From Porites lobata (taxonomy: Eukaryota > Cnidaria > Anthozoa > Scleractinia > Poritidae): a stretch of 64,000 bases of DNA. Where the stretch lies: NCBI GenBank assembly GCA_942486035.1, contig CALNXK010000073.1:1402001-1466000 (forward strand), read 5' to 3'. Both the position numbers and the translations under genes were made by a program. Shown here piece by piece: positions 1 through 12,430 of this stretch. The stretch's first letter is position 1. Every line of letters starts with the position of its first letter. The notes under the pieces were generated by a model. It did no database searches, was not told where the DNA came from, and saw nothing but the letters and a program-made list of their open reading frames with translations.

Positions 1-906
1 ATTGCTAAAAAAATGTCACAAATGCCAGAACCTACTGAACACACCCCATAGTTGTCTACAGGAAATAAATAACGATTGAAATTTCATCCCATTCCTAGTT
101 TCTTTCACCACAAAAGTGGCTGGAGCCTTCTTTTTATATATTTTTAATCGAAAAATCATCCTCACAAAAGGAAAACATTTACACTGGGTTAATTGTGTTT
201 TGAGTTTGGCCAATAGTTGTTTTAACGTTGGCATGGTCTAAAGTGCGCTAAATTAGACTGAGAGATTTTAGAGTACACTCTTTGCTTGGGTTTTATAAAG
301 AAGATGCGGGATGAGCTTTATTATAGCAACAGATGTTATTGTGGGCCGGATTTACGCAAGGGAATGCAATTGTGGTACTTGATTTTTTTTTATTTAGCCT
401 AAGGAGTTTCGCCGTTGGCGTAGCGTCCTATCTTAATGCGACAAGTTTACAAACAAACAATAAAGTGCTTATGGAGTTGTCAAGTGACTAACGCACCTGA
501 TATTAAGCTTAAATGGCATTTGTGTCACTAATCAATAAGAATACTGACCAACGTCGACAAAATACAAGACGTAAAGTATACACTAAAACCGTAGGTTTAT
601 GCTGCTAATGCGCCAACCAAATAGTCGACCTTTCTTGTATTTGTAACCTCAAGCATAGTTTTTGTAGAGGTCACCATGTATTAAACTTTAGAATCTCATT
701 CTTTGCGTGGCTACATTAGAAAAATGTGTGAGTGCGACTATTTTATGAAATCCAAAGCAGTGATTGAGTGCTTGTCAGTTGTCCAGCATAGTAATATTCT
801 TAACACTGGAAAAAGGTGGGTTTTTTTTTTTGCTTTTCTGAAGGAGAGAATCATGGAATTCACTAAAAAGATCTAAAAAGTTGACTGAAATGGCGATTAA
901 AAAAAA
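1..906. other. Non-coding stretch, nothing recognised
   Basis: AT-rich sequence with short poly-T and poly-A runs. The only open frames are short, lack domains and begin at non-ATG codons or have no supporting context. No repeat boundaries were recognised. Confidence 0.5.
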
Positions 907-1307
907 CAGGGGCACCCATCGAGAATATAGTACAAAACCACTTGAACATAGCATTGTTAAATGTATTTTAGTATTTAAACGGCAGATATAGGCATATTTT
1001 TATCCCCTAAAAATTTTTCATCAGTTCGGATTTCCTAGCTGAAAGTCTAGTGATCCGAAAATTATAGGGATCAAAACTTACCGCATATCGAAAATTTCAG
1101 CCAGAAAAAGGCTCCCGAAAATTCTAGGTGACCTTTTTAGGGTAAAAATCCGTTGAAAAATGGACAATTATACCAGTTTTTAGATGTTCGAAAAAACTAG
1201 GAGAGGCAGGCAAGCAAGATATTTTACAAAAAAATGTTCCGAAAATTCTAGATCTCAAATCATCTTCCGAACAGATATTTTCCGAAAATTGACGTTGGGT
1301 GCCCCTG
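907..1307. mobile_element. MITE with CAGGGGCACCCA terminal inverted repeats
   Basis: The left end CAGGGGCACCCA (907-918) is mirrored by TGGGTGCCCCTG at 1296-1307. The ~400-bp interior has no ORF of note. The right half (1126-1307) recurs at 18436-18615, so this is a dispersed family. CAGGGG-type ends suggest a hAT-like element, but no clean 8-bp target duplication is visible because the left flank is poly-A. Confidence 0.7.
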
Positions 1308-1552
1308 ATAAAAGCCAGTATCGACCAAAACCTCTTGTTATTTATTCCTAGTGATACCACTTCCTGGTTTATAATTGTTTTGTGGGTGAAATGCTAGAAT
1401 TTCAAGATCATCTTACAATAGCTTCATCAATTAGTTTAAGAGTAGCTAGAGTCTGCTAAGATTATTCTGTCAGAGAAGCAAGGTATGCTGTGACTCTCAT
1501 GCTCAATTTATAGAGAGGTAAAGCATCACGTTTACGCAGGAGCCGATGGTTT

Positions 1553-1752
1553 ACGTCAAACGGCAAACTCGAATTTGTGCCACGTGACCAAGTTTTCGCT
1601 TTACTTGTCGTTCACTGTTCATTACTTTCTACACCTAAATTAGTATTTTAACGCAATTTTTTACCCATAAGAAATGTTTTAAGCTGTTTTTATCTTCTCA
1701 TTTTCTATTTTGAGAAATTCTCAACTTGAATATGACGTTTGCCGTTTGCCGT
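1553..1752. mobile_element. Short MITE, GGCAAACGGCAAAC family, copy A
   Basis: The left end reads ACGTCAAACGGCAAAC and the right end GTTTGCCGTTTGCCGT, an inverted pair about 16 bp long with direct reiteration of GGCAAAC. The internal sequence is AT-rich and non-coding. A related copy in the opposite orientation lies at 39193-39406 in LRRC40 intron 9. Confidence 0.6.
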
Positions 1753-2248
1753 ATACGTGAAGCTTTTAACTCTCTTATCTCTGTCATACATCAATAGACA
1801 AGGGAAGAGTGAAAAAACAATTACTTTTTCAAATTAGTTTACAATCATTTCTGCTCCCCCCTGAGTAAAAAGGGATAGGTAGTGAACGAATGCACTGGCT
1901 GATAGGGGAATGCGGAGCCTGGTTCCTGCAGCCTACTATTTTGAAACCACCGGAAGCATACTAACCGAGTGTCTGCTGGCGTAGGAAGACATCCCCTGGT
2001 GAGACTAATTAACGAGCTGTGAATTGTCACTTTGCTGCAAGCAATCCCTGCTCGCGATCACTCTACGTCCCGAGAAGAAAAACGTCGCTCTCGACGTTTC
2101 GAAGGGCGCCGTCGCAATCGCAGGCTATTTCAAGCGTTTGCCGAAAGCGTTTGTCAGTTGTATTGGCGATGACTGCAAGCATCAATCAATCAATCCAGTC
2201 TGGCAGGGAAAGATTCTGATAGCGTGCTAGGTTTATAAGCATATTCAT

Positions 2249-2356
2249 TATTAATATTAATTTATTTATATTATTATTATTATTGTTATTATTAATATTA
2301 TTAATATTATTATTATCATTATTATTATTATTATTATTATTATTAATATTATTATT
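2249..2356. repeat. (ATT)n microsatellite
   Basis: Nearly pure ATT/TTA triplets with scattered G and C interruptions. The poly-Asn and poly-Leu/Ile reading frames on both strands are artefacts of this repeat. Confidence 0.9.
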
Positions 2357-4911
2357 GCGTAAAAAGGAAAAATATCTGAACTTGGTCAACAAAATGAGTA
2401 GAAATTACAGATGTGTGAGATTTGTAAATCTCTCCATGAGTTCCCTTGGCGTTTTCTCCGATGAATGCTCCACGTTCTTAGACATGGTGAATGACATTGG
2501 CAGCAACTTTATACAATCAAGAAAATGATAAATATAGCCATTAGAGCAACATACAGTATTACATCTTTTGTTGTAGAAATAAGAACTGGGATAGCCCAGA
2601 CTTAATGCAAGTTTGATTCCTTTTTCTTTCTTTTTTTTTTGCTTTGTTTTTGTTTTGTTTTTTGTTTCTTTGTTTTTTTTAATAATCCAATCTCAAGCAG
2701 CATTTGTAAATTGCCTATACGTAGCGAGATTTACAATTGTACATTCAAAAACACAAATAAAGTTTCCATCATCATTATTAAATCATTAGTGCTGTTATTT
2801 CTAACCATCATGTTGCATATTTATGCAAACTACGTCAGCTTTCAGTGAGGGATTTTTCATGGAAAAACAAATTTCTCACTTGATTTAAGTTCCCTCCGAG
2901 TAGAGGTTTCTTTCTGCCATGGCTTTAAGCATTGACAAATTCGTTCGCGTGGCTTGTCAGTCGCATAGTTGGAAAACCAACTGGCGACTGACAGCGACGA
3001 AAAAAAACTTCGTAATTGCTAAAAGCCATGCCAGAAAGAAAGTTCTGCTCGCGGAGTAAACTTAATAAACGTATGCACGATATACCACCTTTATGCGATA
3101 TACTAACTACGTGCTCAGACAGCATATAAACAGTTCTTAAGACACCTGGAATACTTTCTTAAGCCTATGTGATCCTTGCTAATTATCCTTTTTATAGCCG
3201 TGCTGGAGACAGTATATGGTGTAAAGATTGTCTTTCAACTTTCTTATTAGTTTGTTTAACTTAATGCCTTCACATCCTTAAGAATTATAACAATGTAGCA
3301 TGTGTAATAATCAACTGAATTAGGATAAAAACATTGAGCAAAAAAACCCTGTATGACTACAAAATTGTATAAACAGAATAAAATAACACAAAAAACTCTT
3401 CACGAGTGGAATAATGTAAAAAAAAAAAGCAATGAAGCAAGAAGGAAGAGAATTAGGGTTGACAAAGGTTTCAGGAGTTTAAAAGCATTGTAACAATTTT
3501 CGGCTGATAAACCTGTTTACACTAAAGATTTGATCGGACTTACACGCATTTTGTTTTTTAAGGATCAGTTCAGCAATTACGGAATTTTAATGAAAACATT
3601 GTTCTAGAAGCTTATTCAGTGACTGTTTATGTTGAGTCTGCAGATGGACTAAGCCAATGTTCCCTCAATTATTTTTTTTTAAGCTGCAGTTAATTTTTTT
3701 TATTACGAATGTAACAAGGTCATGGGCCCATGTTTAAGTCACTGCATTGAACCTTGTTGAAAACAGAAAATGAGAAAACTGAAAATGAAGAGAGGTTTTT
3801 CCAGGTAAACGTGAGTAATTGGTGACTCCCTTAAACAAATCAGTTTTTTTAAACTTCAATTGGCTTGACTCTCGTTTCAAAGTTTAGGGGGTGTATTTCA
3901 GAAGAGTTTCAATTTAAGACAGGGCCCTTAAGACCACTTGTCATCGAAAAACAATAACTGGAGAGAATACAATGCAAAAGCGGCCTTTTTAAGACAAGGC
4001 TCCTTAAGATTGTGTTGTCGATTAGAAAAGCCCTTTGCTTGGGTATATTATGTTAGAAACATTTCACCTAATAAACACCATAATTGCCCACTTAATTTAA
4101 AAAAATCAATATTTGTTTGGTGTAAACAGCTACAAATAGATTTGGTAACAACATTTTTGGGACGTTTTGGGAAGACGATCTGAGCTGGTGTTTTGTCAAG
4201 CAAAACAGGGACAAGAGATTTGTTCAGTATTGAAAAGTGTGTCTTATTGCTCGTTTTTCGCTTGTTTTAGTTGTTCTCGTATGAGTTATTGCTTTGACGA
4301 GGAAAAAGAAGATCTTCCGAATTTCCGGCGAAAGTAAAGGTTTTGGAATCGCTAACGTTATCGAAAGAGCAAGGGACTTTAATAGAGTAGTAAAAGGTGG
4401 TATCGATTTGAAATCCCAGAATTATATATATAACCTTTATTTTAGGAGGGTGATACCAATTACTATGAAAAGTATTCTCCCTAGTGGCCCTATAAAAACA
4501 AAATTAACAATAAGAAATTACAACGATTATGATAAAAAGCCTATGTACAAATAATGATTGCAATAAAAGATCTTAAAAATTCTAGAGATTTAAAAAACTG
4601 AGAGATGTGAAAAACGAATGTTGGTAAAAAAGGGAATCCATTTACAATGGTATTAAAAACCACGGACATTTTAAAAATAAGAATAACTTTTTAACTTTAA
4701 TATTGTCCACCGTATATTTTGAGGCGGCGTTATTAGTCAGTGTAGTCTTCATCAAGCTAAAGGAGGTGGTCGGTTCTAAGTTAAGAGCATTTATTTCTTT
4801 GATGGGGGGATAGAGGAATGTTCTCCTCATTGCTTCGGTTCTAGGCAATGGTAAGCGGTTTACTGTTTAATTTGTTCTTATAGAATGCTTGTGCTCAAAC
4901 CGTTTTTTTTT
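2357..4911. other. Non-coding stretch, nothing recognised
   Basis: No ORF with a recognisable domain, no splice-consistent exon and no clear inverted-repeat element. It contains T-rich runs near 2620-2680 and a poly-A run near 3420. A gene with very short exons cannot be excluded. Confidence 0.4.
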
Positions 4912-5015
4912 TGGTACCGTATTAAACGAGTAATGTAAGACCTTTTTTCCTGAGGGACAAAGCAAAGTGTCTCTTATAATAAGTTGTTCGTATTAAGCGG
5001 GTGTCCATAAAGTGG
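4912..5015. repeat. Remnant of TA-flanked TIR element (GTGTCCGTATTAAGCGG type)
   Basis: Phrases such as GAGGGACAAAGCAAAGTGTC and CGTATTAAGCGGGTGTCCAT match the interior of the element at 18630-18783. Both ends have decayed, so this is probably an old fragment of the same pogo/Tigger-like MITE family. Confidence 0.45.
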
Positions 5016-6003
5016 GAAATTGGGGGATGACTCATTCGCTCATGGAGGACTTACAACTAAGCATGGCGATTAATTCTGTAAAACATGATAGCTATATTTT
5101 GAGTTGGATCGATTAAGCTGAAGTATCTATATTAGTGCAACATACCGACCTCAGAAAGATACGCCTATCCAATACAACCCTTAACTGAAGATCACTATGT
5201 CCGTAGAGAGCTGTTCAAACAATTTTGTCGCGACACATGCAAAGAACTGGTAGAGACGGGCGTCAAATCTGTTTTGCTCATAGTGTTCCAAACATTGATG
5301 GGTCAGGACAGAAACAGTGCAATTCCGCTGACAATCCGGGGCAATCCCGGTCGAGGTCATTCACGGATGTTTACAAAGCGAGCACCGGGGGGTGGGGGGG
5401 GGAGGGGTGGACGCTACTAAGCAACGTTTTAAACGGGGACGCTCCGCCCCGAGGTCCAACCACTTACCTCTCTATGTACAGGTACCCCTTTAGTATAACT
5501 TCAGTGAAAAATGGTGTTCCTTTCATATACTTGCTAAAAGCAAGTCTTCTTTTTATTATATTTCAGGTAGCAATAAAAAAATTGAAATAAAACGGTCGTA
5601 AGTGCCTCTGTTTGAAATATTTTAATCAAAGGCCGTTGAAATACCTAAAGGACAGATTTCCCAATTTTAATCCTGTTTAAAAGAGACTCGGGTGGGGCCT
5701 TACCATGTCGGCCATAAGGGTATAAGGATGTACCCCCCCCTCCCCACCCCTTCTCTCGGACGCGCGCACAACTGACAGACTCGAGAATTAATTGAGCCCG
5801 ATTACAAGTGTAAGTCAGACATTAAATCAAGAAATTTCCTACTAATTAAGAAAATCAATACCTTTTTTCCTGTTGTATTCATTCGACAACTCGTGTGTGA
5901 AGGTTAATTTATCAAATCCCAAAACGGATACCCAACACAAAATAACAAGACTCATAATTCGCTTCTGACGTCATAAATGGATCTGTCACCGATTATTGAT
6001 ATT
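5016..6003. other. Non-coding, G/C-homopolymer-rich patch
   Basis: Contains a G-rich run near 5388-5408 and a C-rich run near 5731-5752 that are partly complementary, possibly two arms of a decayed repeat. The ~120-codon frame at 5225-5590 has no domain and begins at a non-ATG codon, so it is not called as a gene. Confidence 0.35.
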
Positions 6004-6440
6004 AACAACAACAACAACAAGAATTTATCAAGGTATCGCCATTTACATTCATGGCATTACCTACTCTTATTCATTTTTGAAATTACATGATTGTTTGTTT
6101 GATTCATTTTCTCAAAAATAAAAGCAGCAACTGATTTACAAACAAATGGATCAGTATTGTTTTAAAAATAGGAACAGAAGTTTTGATCTTTCATTTAAGT
6201 CTTTAAAAAAGTTTTATTTTTCAGTGATTTCATTAAAAAATTTGTCACCAAGCTTATCATAGAGAATGCGATAAAACATAACATGACATTCATTTTCAAC
6301 TACGTTAACTTGACATAGAGAACAAATTCTTAAATGTTCGGGAGTCTTAAGGACAGTGTATCTCCCTGTTTCATTACGAAGTTGGTGATTAGCCAGACGG
6401 AATTTATTCAGAGCACTGATCTGTGGAGAGGATTTTTTAT
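6004..6440 (-). pseudogene. Broken 3' end of a LINE (RT zinc-binding-type tail)
   Basis: On the minus strand, 6435 to about 6205 translates as FRLANHQLRNETGRYTVLKT followed by CSLCQVNVVENECHVMFYR. This Cys-X2-Cys...Cys-His pattern resembles the zf-RVT-like C-terminus of non-LTR retrotransposon polyproteins. Further codons continue after in-frame stops and a frameshift to about 6040 (KSVAAFIFEKMNQ). The coding remnant is followed by (TTG)n on the minus strand (6004-6020 as AAC repeats), which fits a short-tandem 3' tail. The copy is 5'-truncated and inactive. The clade is not certain; assignment rests on recalled LINE C-terminal patterns. Confidence 0.6.
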
Positions 6441-8033
6441 TGCATCTAGAAATTCCATGTGCGGCTAAAAGTCAGAATTTAATAAGGAAACAGACTTTAC
6501 AACGCGATAAGGCTTCGCGCTTGCGCACTAAAATTATGCTAATGATCAACTAAATAACTTTGGCACTATCAGCAGTTCAGGCGAACTTTTTATGTACTAA
6601 GAAATGAGTTTTATTTTACCATGCCATTACAGAGACCTCTTTAATTTCTTTTCTGTCATTTAATAATAATTTACGTTTCTATTTTTGTCTGTTTTGCTTG
6701 TTTGTTTTAACTGTAAATTCGATTTGGATCATGTCTGGCTAATTATTGGCTTAATTAAATTTTTTTTACATGAATTCATTCTCGCGAGTTCCTTGTTGTT
6801 TGGGATCCATTTCTTAAATCACTGAACTCGTTTTTCGTTTTTAAAAAGCATTTGAAGAACAACGTTAGACAGCCACTGAATAAGTGATTAGTTTTTGGAA
6901 GACGATATATCAAGATAAAGTTTTTTGACTAAAGCGAAGGTTGCAGTAGACGTGGAATAGTTACCGTGAGTTTTCGTGAAACATGGAACGTGCCGGATTA
7001 AACGCGCGTGCAAGATATTGTTGTGCCACTTGTTCAACAAATGTTCAGCAATTAAAGGAGCTGTGTCACGAAATTCAGCCAAATTAGGAAATTACAAAAT
7101 GCCCGTTAAATTATGAGAAACATAAAAATAACCACTTAAAACTTTAAAGGAAGGTTAAAATAACATAAGAGAAACAACAGATGCCACGGATGGGCAAAAC
7201 TGAAGAAGATTGAAACGGATTGAAATTAGGGTTTTTGAAAATTCAAAAATAATGCTCAGGAGACATATTTGTTTGTCTCGGATGTCTGATTTTGTCATTT
7301 ACATGTAATTTCTTTGCTTACTTTAAGTTCCATGGCGATAGGGCGAGTAATTGGCAAAATTAAACAAAATGAACTGGACTGCCGTGACACAGCCCTTTAA
7401 TCACTTTCAAATTGCTCATGTAAATCCCTTTAAAAATTTAACAAACTGCATTATGGGCGACATGGGAGTCGCAAATGCCTAGGAGAAAAACTGGGGGTAA
7501 ACTGGAAGGCGTATTGTAAGGTTCTGGAATGTTGAAGAAGGCCATTCAACATGTTAAAATTGAAGTGTCTGTTAATGAACGACAACATCAACAATATGTT
7601 GTCATGATAACTGCAGAAACTCAAGGGTTTTGAACTGCTTTGACATTTTGATACGACGATCGAATGGGATGCCAAGAGGCGTAATTATATGGTTTTCTTG
7701 AGAGGGTAATTTCACAGGCGGCAAAATTTTGGACGTGTCATAAAAAGGTGACAAAAAAATTACTAGTGTAATAGTATACAGATAAGCCTTATGTAAAACC
7801 CTTGCAGTGATCTGGTTATGAAAAAGATAAAGAAATTGGAAATGGTTTAAGTTTCACTCAGTACACATGTGTTAATTATTTTACACTTTGACCGTCTCAA
7901 ACGATAGAAGGCTAAAAATTGAGGAAGTACACCGTAGCGGATCTCAATAATTTCTCACAAGGATGGTGCTAGTCTCTTTCGCAGCCGCCTCTCCGTGTCT
8001 CCCTCTCGCGCGCCCGTTGTTTCTTCACCTAAA
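6441..8033. other. Non-coding stretch, nothing recognised
   Basis: AT-rich sequence with only short frames lacking domains. No inverted-repeat boundaries or splice-consistent exons were seen. Confidence 0.4.
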
Positions 8034-8487
8034 TACCGTCTTTATTCGAATAAGCGCCCAACCTCGAATTAGCGCCCACCTCGAATAAGCCCATCCTAAG
8101 GGCAGAAAAAGTTAATAGGCGCCCAGCCTCGAATAAGCGCCCACCCCCACCCCACCCCACCGCCCTTCCACTCCTACTCAAACTCAAATAAGTACCCACT
8201 CCCTTCCCGCTACCACCCCAAAAAAGGAATAAGTACTAATTTGAGGCTTCCCCTAAGACGGAGTTTTCTTAAGAGTGTTTTGCAGAAACCTCTCTTTGTT
8301 GCATCTTCGCGTTTTGTTATTACCATTTCCTGTTTTCTTGCAAAATATACATACTACACTTGTTGAAAATGGTGAAAATTTAATAAGCGCTCAGCCTCGA
8401 ATAAGCGCCCACCTCGAATAAGCACCCACTCTTAAGGTCCAAAAATTTAATAAAGCGCCCAGGGCGGTTAATCGAATAAATACGGTA
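8034..8487. mobile_element. MITE with TACCGTATTTATTCG ends and internal AATAAGCGCCC repeats
   Basis: The left end TACCGTCTTTATTCGAATAA is the imperfect reverse complement of the right end AATCGAATAAATACGGTA. Near both ends the phrase CGAATAAGCGCCCA is reiterated (8051-8145 and 8393-8425). The ends fall on TA dinucleotides, which fits a Tc1/mariner-like TA target, although TA could also be part of the TIR. The interior is C-rich and non-coding. Confidence 0.7.
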
Positions 8488-9003
8488 CTTCCAAGCGCCT
8501 GCTACGTAGGCTACCACCCTGGCCAGAGTCACACAATGTTCCCTGGGTACTCCGGCCCGAGCGGCTGCGATGGAGACTAGGATTGTCCGTTGAGAGTATT
8601 TTACCAACAGTCTAAGTCATTATTGTTGAAACACCTCGGAAAACACAAAATACCTTAAGTCTACTTGAGTACACGTTAGATCTCTTCCCCCCGGCTTCCC
8701 TCAATGTTTGTTTTACGAGTTTGGTAGGACATGAACATCATCATGACATCTGGCTTCGAAATCAACATTGAAGAAGAAGGGGCAAAAAAAAAAAAAAATG
8801 AACACACACACAAACGCTTCTACAGTCACGCCCTGGAATGTAGGTGACAGTTTCTTCACCTCTTCGCCTTCGACAAGTTTTGCTGTAAACCTCACCTGGG
8901 ATCATTAAACAATCCCGTTATTAAATAAAGAGTCAGTGAAGTGTGACGTCCTAAAAAGTTACATTCGTAGGATTTTGGGATTTTTCGGGGTATCATAATA
9001 GGA

Positions 9004-9234
9004 CAACATCCAAAAGGCCTACTTGTTAAAAATGAGCATTCCAGGGAAAATTGTCTTTGAGATATTAGCCCAGGTACACTTTGATGACCCCATACAAATC
9101 CTTCTAAATAACATTAGGAACCGAGTCAAATTTAGTACGATTCGTATGGAGTAATTAGAGCAAAACGAGACTAGTATCTCCGGGACAAATTGCCCCACAA
9201 TTGTAGTTTTTGGCAAGTAGGCCTTTCAGACGTT
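9004..9234. mobile_element. MITE, AAGGCCTACTTG terminal inverted repeats
   Basis: AACATCCAAAAGGCCTACTTG at the left pairs with CAAGTAGGCCTTTCAGACGTT at the right. The interior (about 9083-9190, including CCCATACAAATCCTTCTAAA) recurs in degraded form at about 40333-40430, marking a dispersed family. Confidence 0.6.
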
Positions 9235-9488
9235 GTTCTTTCAAAATATCCCAACAAATTCCATAATCTAAAAAATCAAACTTTTATGACGTCATCGCCT
9301 TAGAACCATAAAGCAACGGCCTCTAAAAAGCAATCCGAGATCCCACGGAAGTTTTTAGGGGGATCGGGACACAACCCCCAGCTTGCTGGACCTCCCACAA
9401 ACTATGCCACTATGGCCACTACAGTTACACTTCAGACTAAAGTAGAAAAGGAAATACTTGCGGTGGCTGCACATTTTTGAGTGTTTAA

Positions 9489-9689
9489 AATTGGCCACTC
9501 CAGAAAATACCATAACATACCATAATGCTTTTTGATTGTCGCCCCAAAGTTTTGCACAAGCATTGTCTTCAGTTTCTCTTGGGAGTTAAAATGGCCTCAA
9601 GAGAAACTGAAAACAATGCTTATGTAAAATTTTGGGGTGACAAACAAAGAAAATTATGGTATGTTATGGTATTTCTGGAGTGGTCAATT
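9489..9689. mobile_element. Fold-back element, near-perfect palindrome
   Basis: About 90 bp beginning AATTGGCCACTCCAG is mirrored by sequence ending CTGGAGTGGTCAATT, with a short central loop. Nearly the whole 201 bp can form one hairpin. The arms include ACCATAACATACCATAAT and CAGTTTCTCTTG. No coding capacity. Confidence 0.8.
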
Positions 9690-12398
9690 GCATGCTAATT
9701 GTGCCTCGTGGTCATCCCAAGTTTCATTTAAATCTCAATGAATTTTTAAAGTAACTCCTGGTATTTGTAGTAAGAAGGTGCGTACTGAGAATCATTCCAG
9801 TAAAACCATGCCAAATTCTCGTGATATATAGGTATGAGCTTGTTAAGTAATATTCGCTAATCTCTAGCAGTATAAATGCATTACGATTTTTCCCCGGACT
9901 GGCGTTCTCCTAGAAAACAAGATTACTTTTTGCCGACCGAAAGGAATTCAGGAACGATGTGATTTATAATTTGCTTTAGACTAAGATCATAATTCAGGAA
10001 AAAAAGACAACAACATTATCGAAACGCTAATACTGTAGGAATCTATTACTGGCAGAGTATTATCCCCATACTGTAAGTATCATGGCAAACCTATGTTACG
10101 GTGTTTTCACAGACATACTTTTTGAGATATTTTAGAGTTCTCAGGTGTAACGTTGCGTGACTTTTTTCCCCAGTTGCGTGACGTGACAAAAAACGCTCCG
10201 TAAGCACAGCCTTTCCCTCTGTCTCACCGTCTTTATGGAGTCTTTTGATAATCCTCCATACATTACCTCAAAGAATTTGTTAAGACAATTTTTAAAAATG
10301 ATCAAAGCATTTTTCCCTTTGGAGATCATTTTGTTAATTCTCGTATCCTTTTCTCTTTATAAAGATTGATATTGTTGGGAGAAAATCGATGTCAATCGCT
10401 TTTGGAACTCCAAGGATTGATCCTTCCAATCCCAGACCATGGTGCTTAAGTATGGTAAGATTATTTTCACTCTAACTTCTTAATCAGTGGACAAAAACCT
10501 ACGGTGTCCGCGTTTGGCAAATTCGGGAAAAAAAAAACTGCATTTTGTTTTCAAAGTCTTATGAAAGCAATTAATGCTTCTCTAAACTGCTTTGTTTTCT
10601 ATTTGGTTTTGTTTTTATTTATCTTTGACATTTTTCGTGTGTACTGAAATGCAGCTAACTAGACATTTGATAAATACCAGCACTTATGTAAATAAAAACA
10701 ACGGACACACCAGATTTTCAGTATCAGCAATAACCAAGGAACAAACTTAACAAATTTCTTTACTCCTAGATTTTTAACAAGTGCGTAGTCCAAAAAAATT
10801 AAATTAATCAAAAACCGAGATGGAGAAGAGTTCGGAATGCCATTCTGACAAACAAAACGTGTTATCTTAAACCACTTGGTTTTACCGCAAAATTTGACAG
10901 CTGTACCCAAAAAGAATGCTTTCTGTATTTATAAAGGGAAAGAAGTAAAAATAACTTATTGATAACTAGAACCAGAGACACTTCCGGATAAAGGAACAAA
11001 CTTAACTAGTAGGGAATGGTTTCCACAAACGAACTGAAATAAAAGACAACAGATTCCTTTAGGAATAATTTATCATCTGCACACGCCCTAGAAAAGCTTC
11101 GACCACAAGAGGAAACAAAGAGGAAACGTCGTTTGCTGTGAGAAATTAAAGATGAATGTTACTAAGTGAAAGGAAATTGAATTATGCTTGTCTTGGGCTA
11201 TCAAAAACAAAATTTACGATTTCGAAGCTACCAGTCAGTCTTAGTGCATAGTTTTGCAAATAAGCTTATGTTAAGTCTTCTTGGAATTATGCAAAAGAAC
11301 AAAAAGTTTTAAACAAGTCGGTTATTTGTTAAAGATCCTAAGATGTGACCATTCAATTGAAAGCTCGTTTGCGCCTCGTCCTTTCGACAATCTTTGTTTT
11401 CCCGCTGTTAACGAAATATGGCAAAAGAGAGAATTTATCCGAAGACCCTGCTAAGCAGATTAACAACCCTATTTGCGAAGCGTGCCCACAATAAGTCCAT
11501 ACCCCTTGTGCAGGGCAATTCATGGGTTGATAAGCTGTTTATGTTACAGATAAGCATTCTATAAATTGGATACCACAATAAACCAGCCAATCGTTTCAAT
11601 GCAAAGAAAGGATGTAGTCCATGTTGCTTACTAAAATCCCTTCATGGGATGCTGTGGCTATGTTCGTAGTCCGAGCCCTGGCGAGTTACTAAGTAAGTAA
11701 TCACATCCCGCCCTGGTGCCATAAAACCGAACCGAGAGAGAAACCTTTTTAAAGAAACTGATAAAACAAACAAAATAATGGACAACGTCTCCTCGGAGCA
11801 AGCTGAGTTTTTGTTAAGTACCTAATCAATGGCAGACTTTAAAATGGTTTGAGCTCGGGGGCGGACGAGTCCAAGCTCCATTCTACCAAAGATGAAGTTT
11901 ACCATGCTACAAGTCCTCTACACACCACACCGTGACAATATATGAACACTTTTAGTTACGTAGTTTTCTTATGAATCATCAAACCCGTCAAAAGCATAGC
12001 TCAAAAGCTATTATTCGATAGTTCTTCTCAATAATGTAATCTACACGTTGAAACCTTATCGCCACAGAAATAGGGAAAACCTTGTACAACATAGTTAAGA
12101 GTCCCAGTTGTTCTCGCTGCTTGGTGCTTTCCCTTTCGAATTGTTACACTTTTTTATAATTGGACTCCAAACCCAAAGGACAAAGCCATTAATAAATTAC
12201 ATTACACTATACAAGATTTATAAGACTCACCCAGGAAATAAAGTGTCTGAAGAAAGAAAATCACGTTATCCGTCAGATGACCAGTTCAGTCAAGAATGAA
12301 ACTTGATTAATACACGAAAGGGACTTAACGTCGCAAGGTCACAAGAGAGTCATAATTTAAAAATCTTGAGGCTATTGGTTTTTGCTTTGGTGTATTTT
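9690..12398. other. Non-coding stretch, nothing recognised
   Basis: No protein domain, no exon chain and no convincing repeat boundary was recognised. All open frames are under about 85 codons and have no family resemblance. Confidence 0.4.
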
Positions 12399-12430
12399 TT
12401 TTCTTTTCTTTTCTTTCTTTCTTTCTTTGA
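12399..12430. repeat. (TTTTC/TTTC)n pyrimidine microsatellite
   Basis: A run of TTTTC units passing into TTTC units; simple-sequence repeat. Confidence 0.85.

Noticed and set aside
2186..2528. Poly-Asn and poly-Leu frames
   Set aside because: Artefact of the ATT microsatellite, with no conserved flanking protein.
5225..5590. 121-codon plus-strand frame
   Set aside because: Non-ATG start and G-run region; no recognisable domain.
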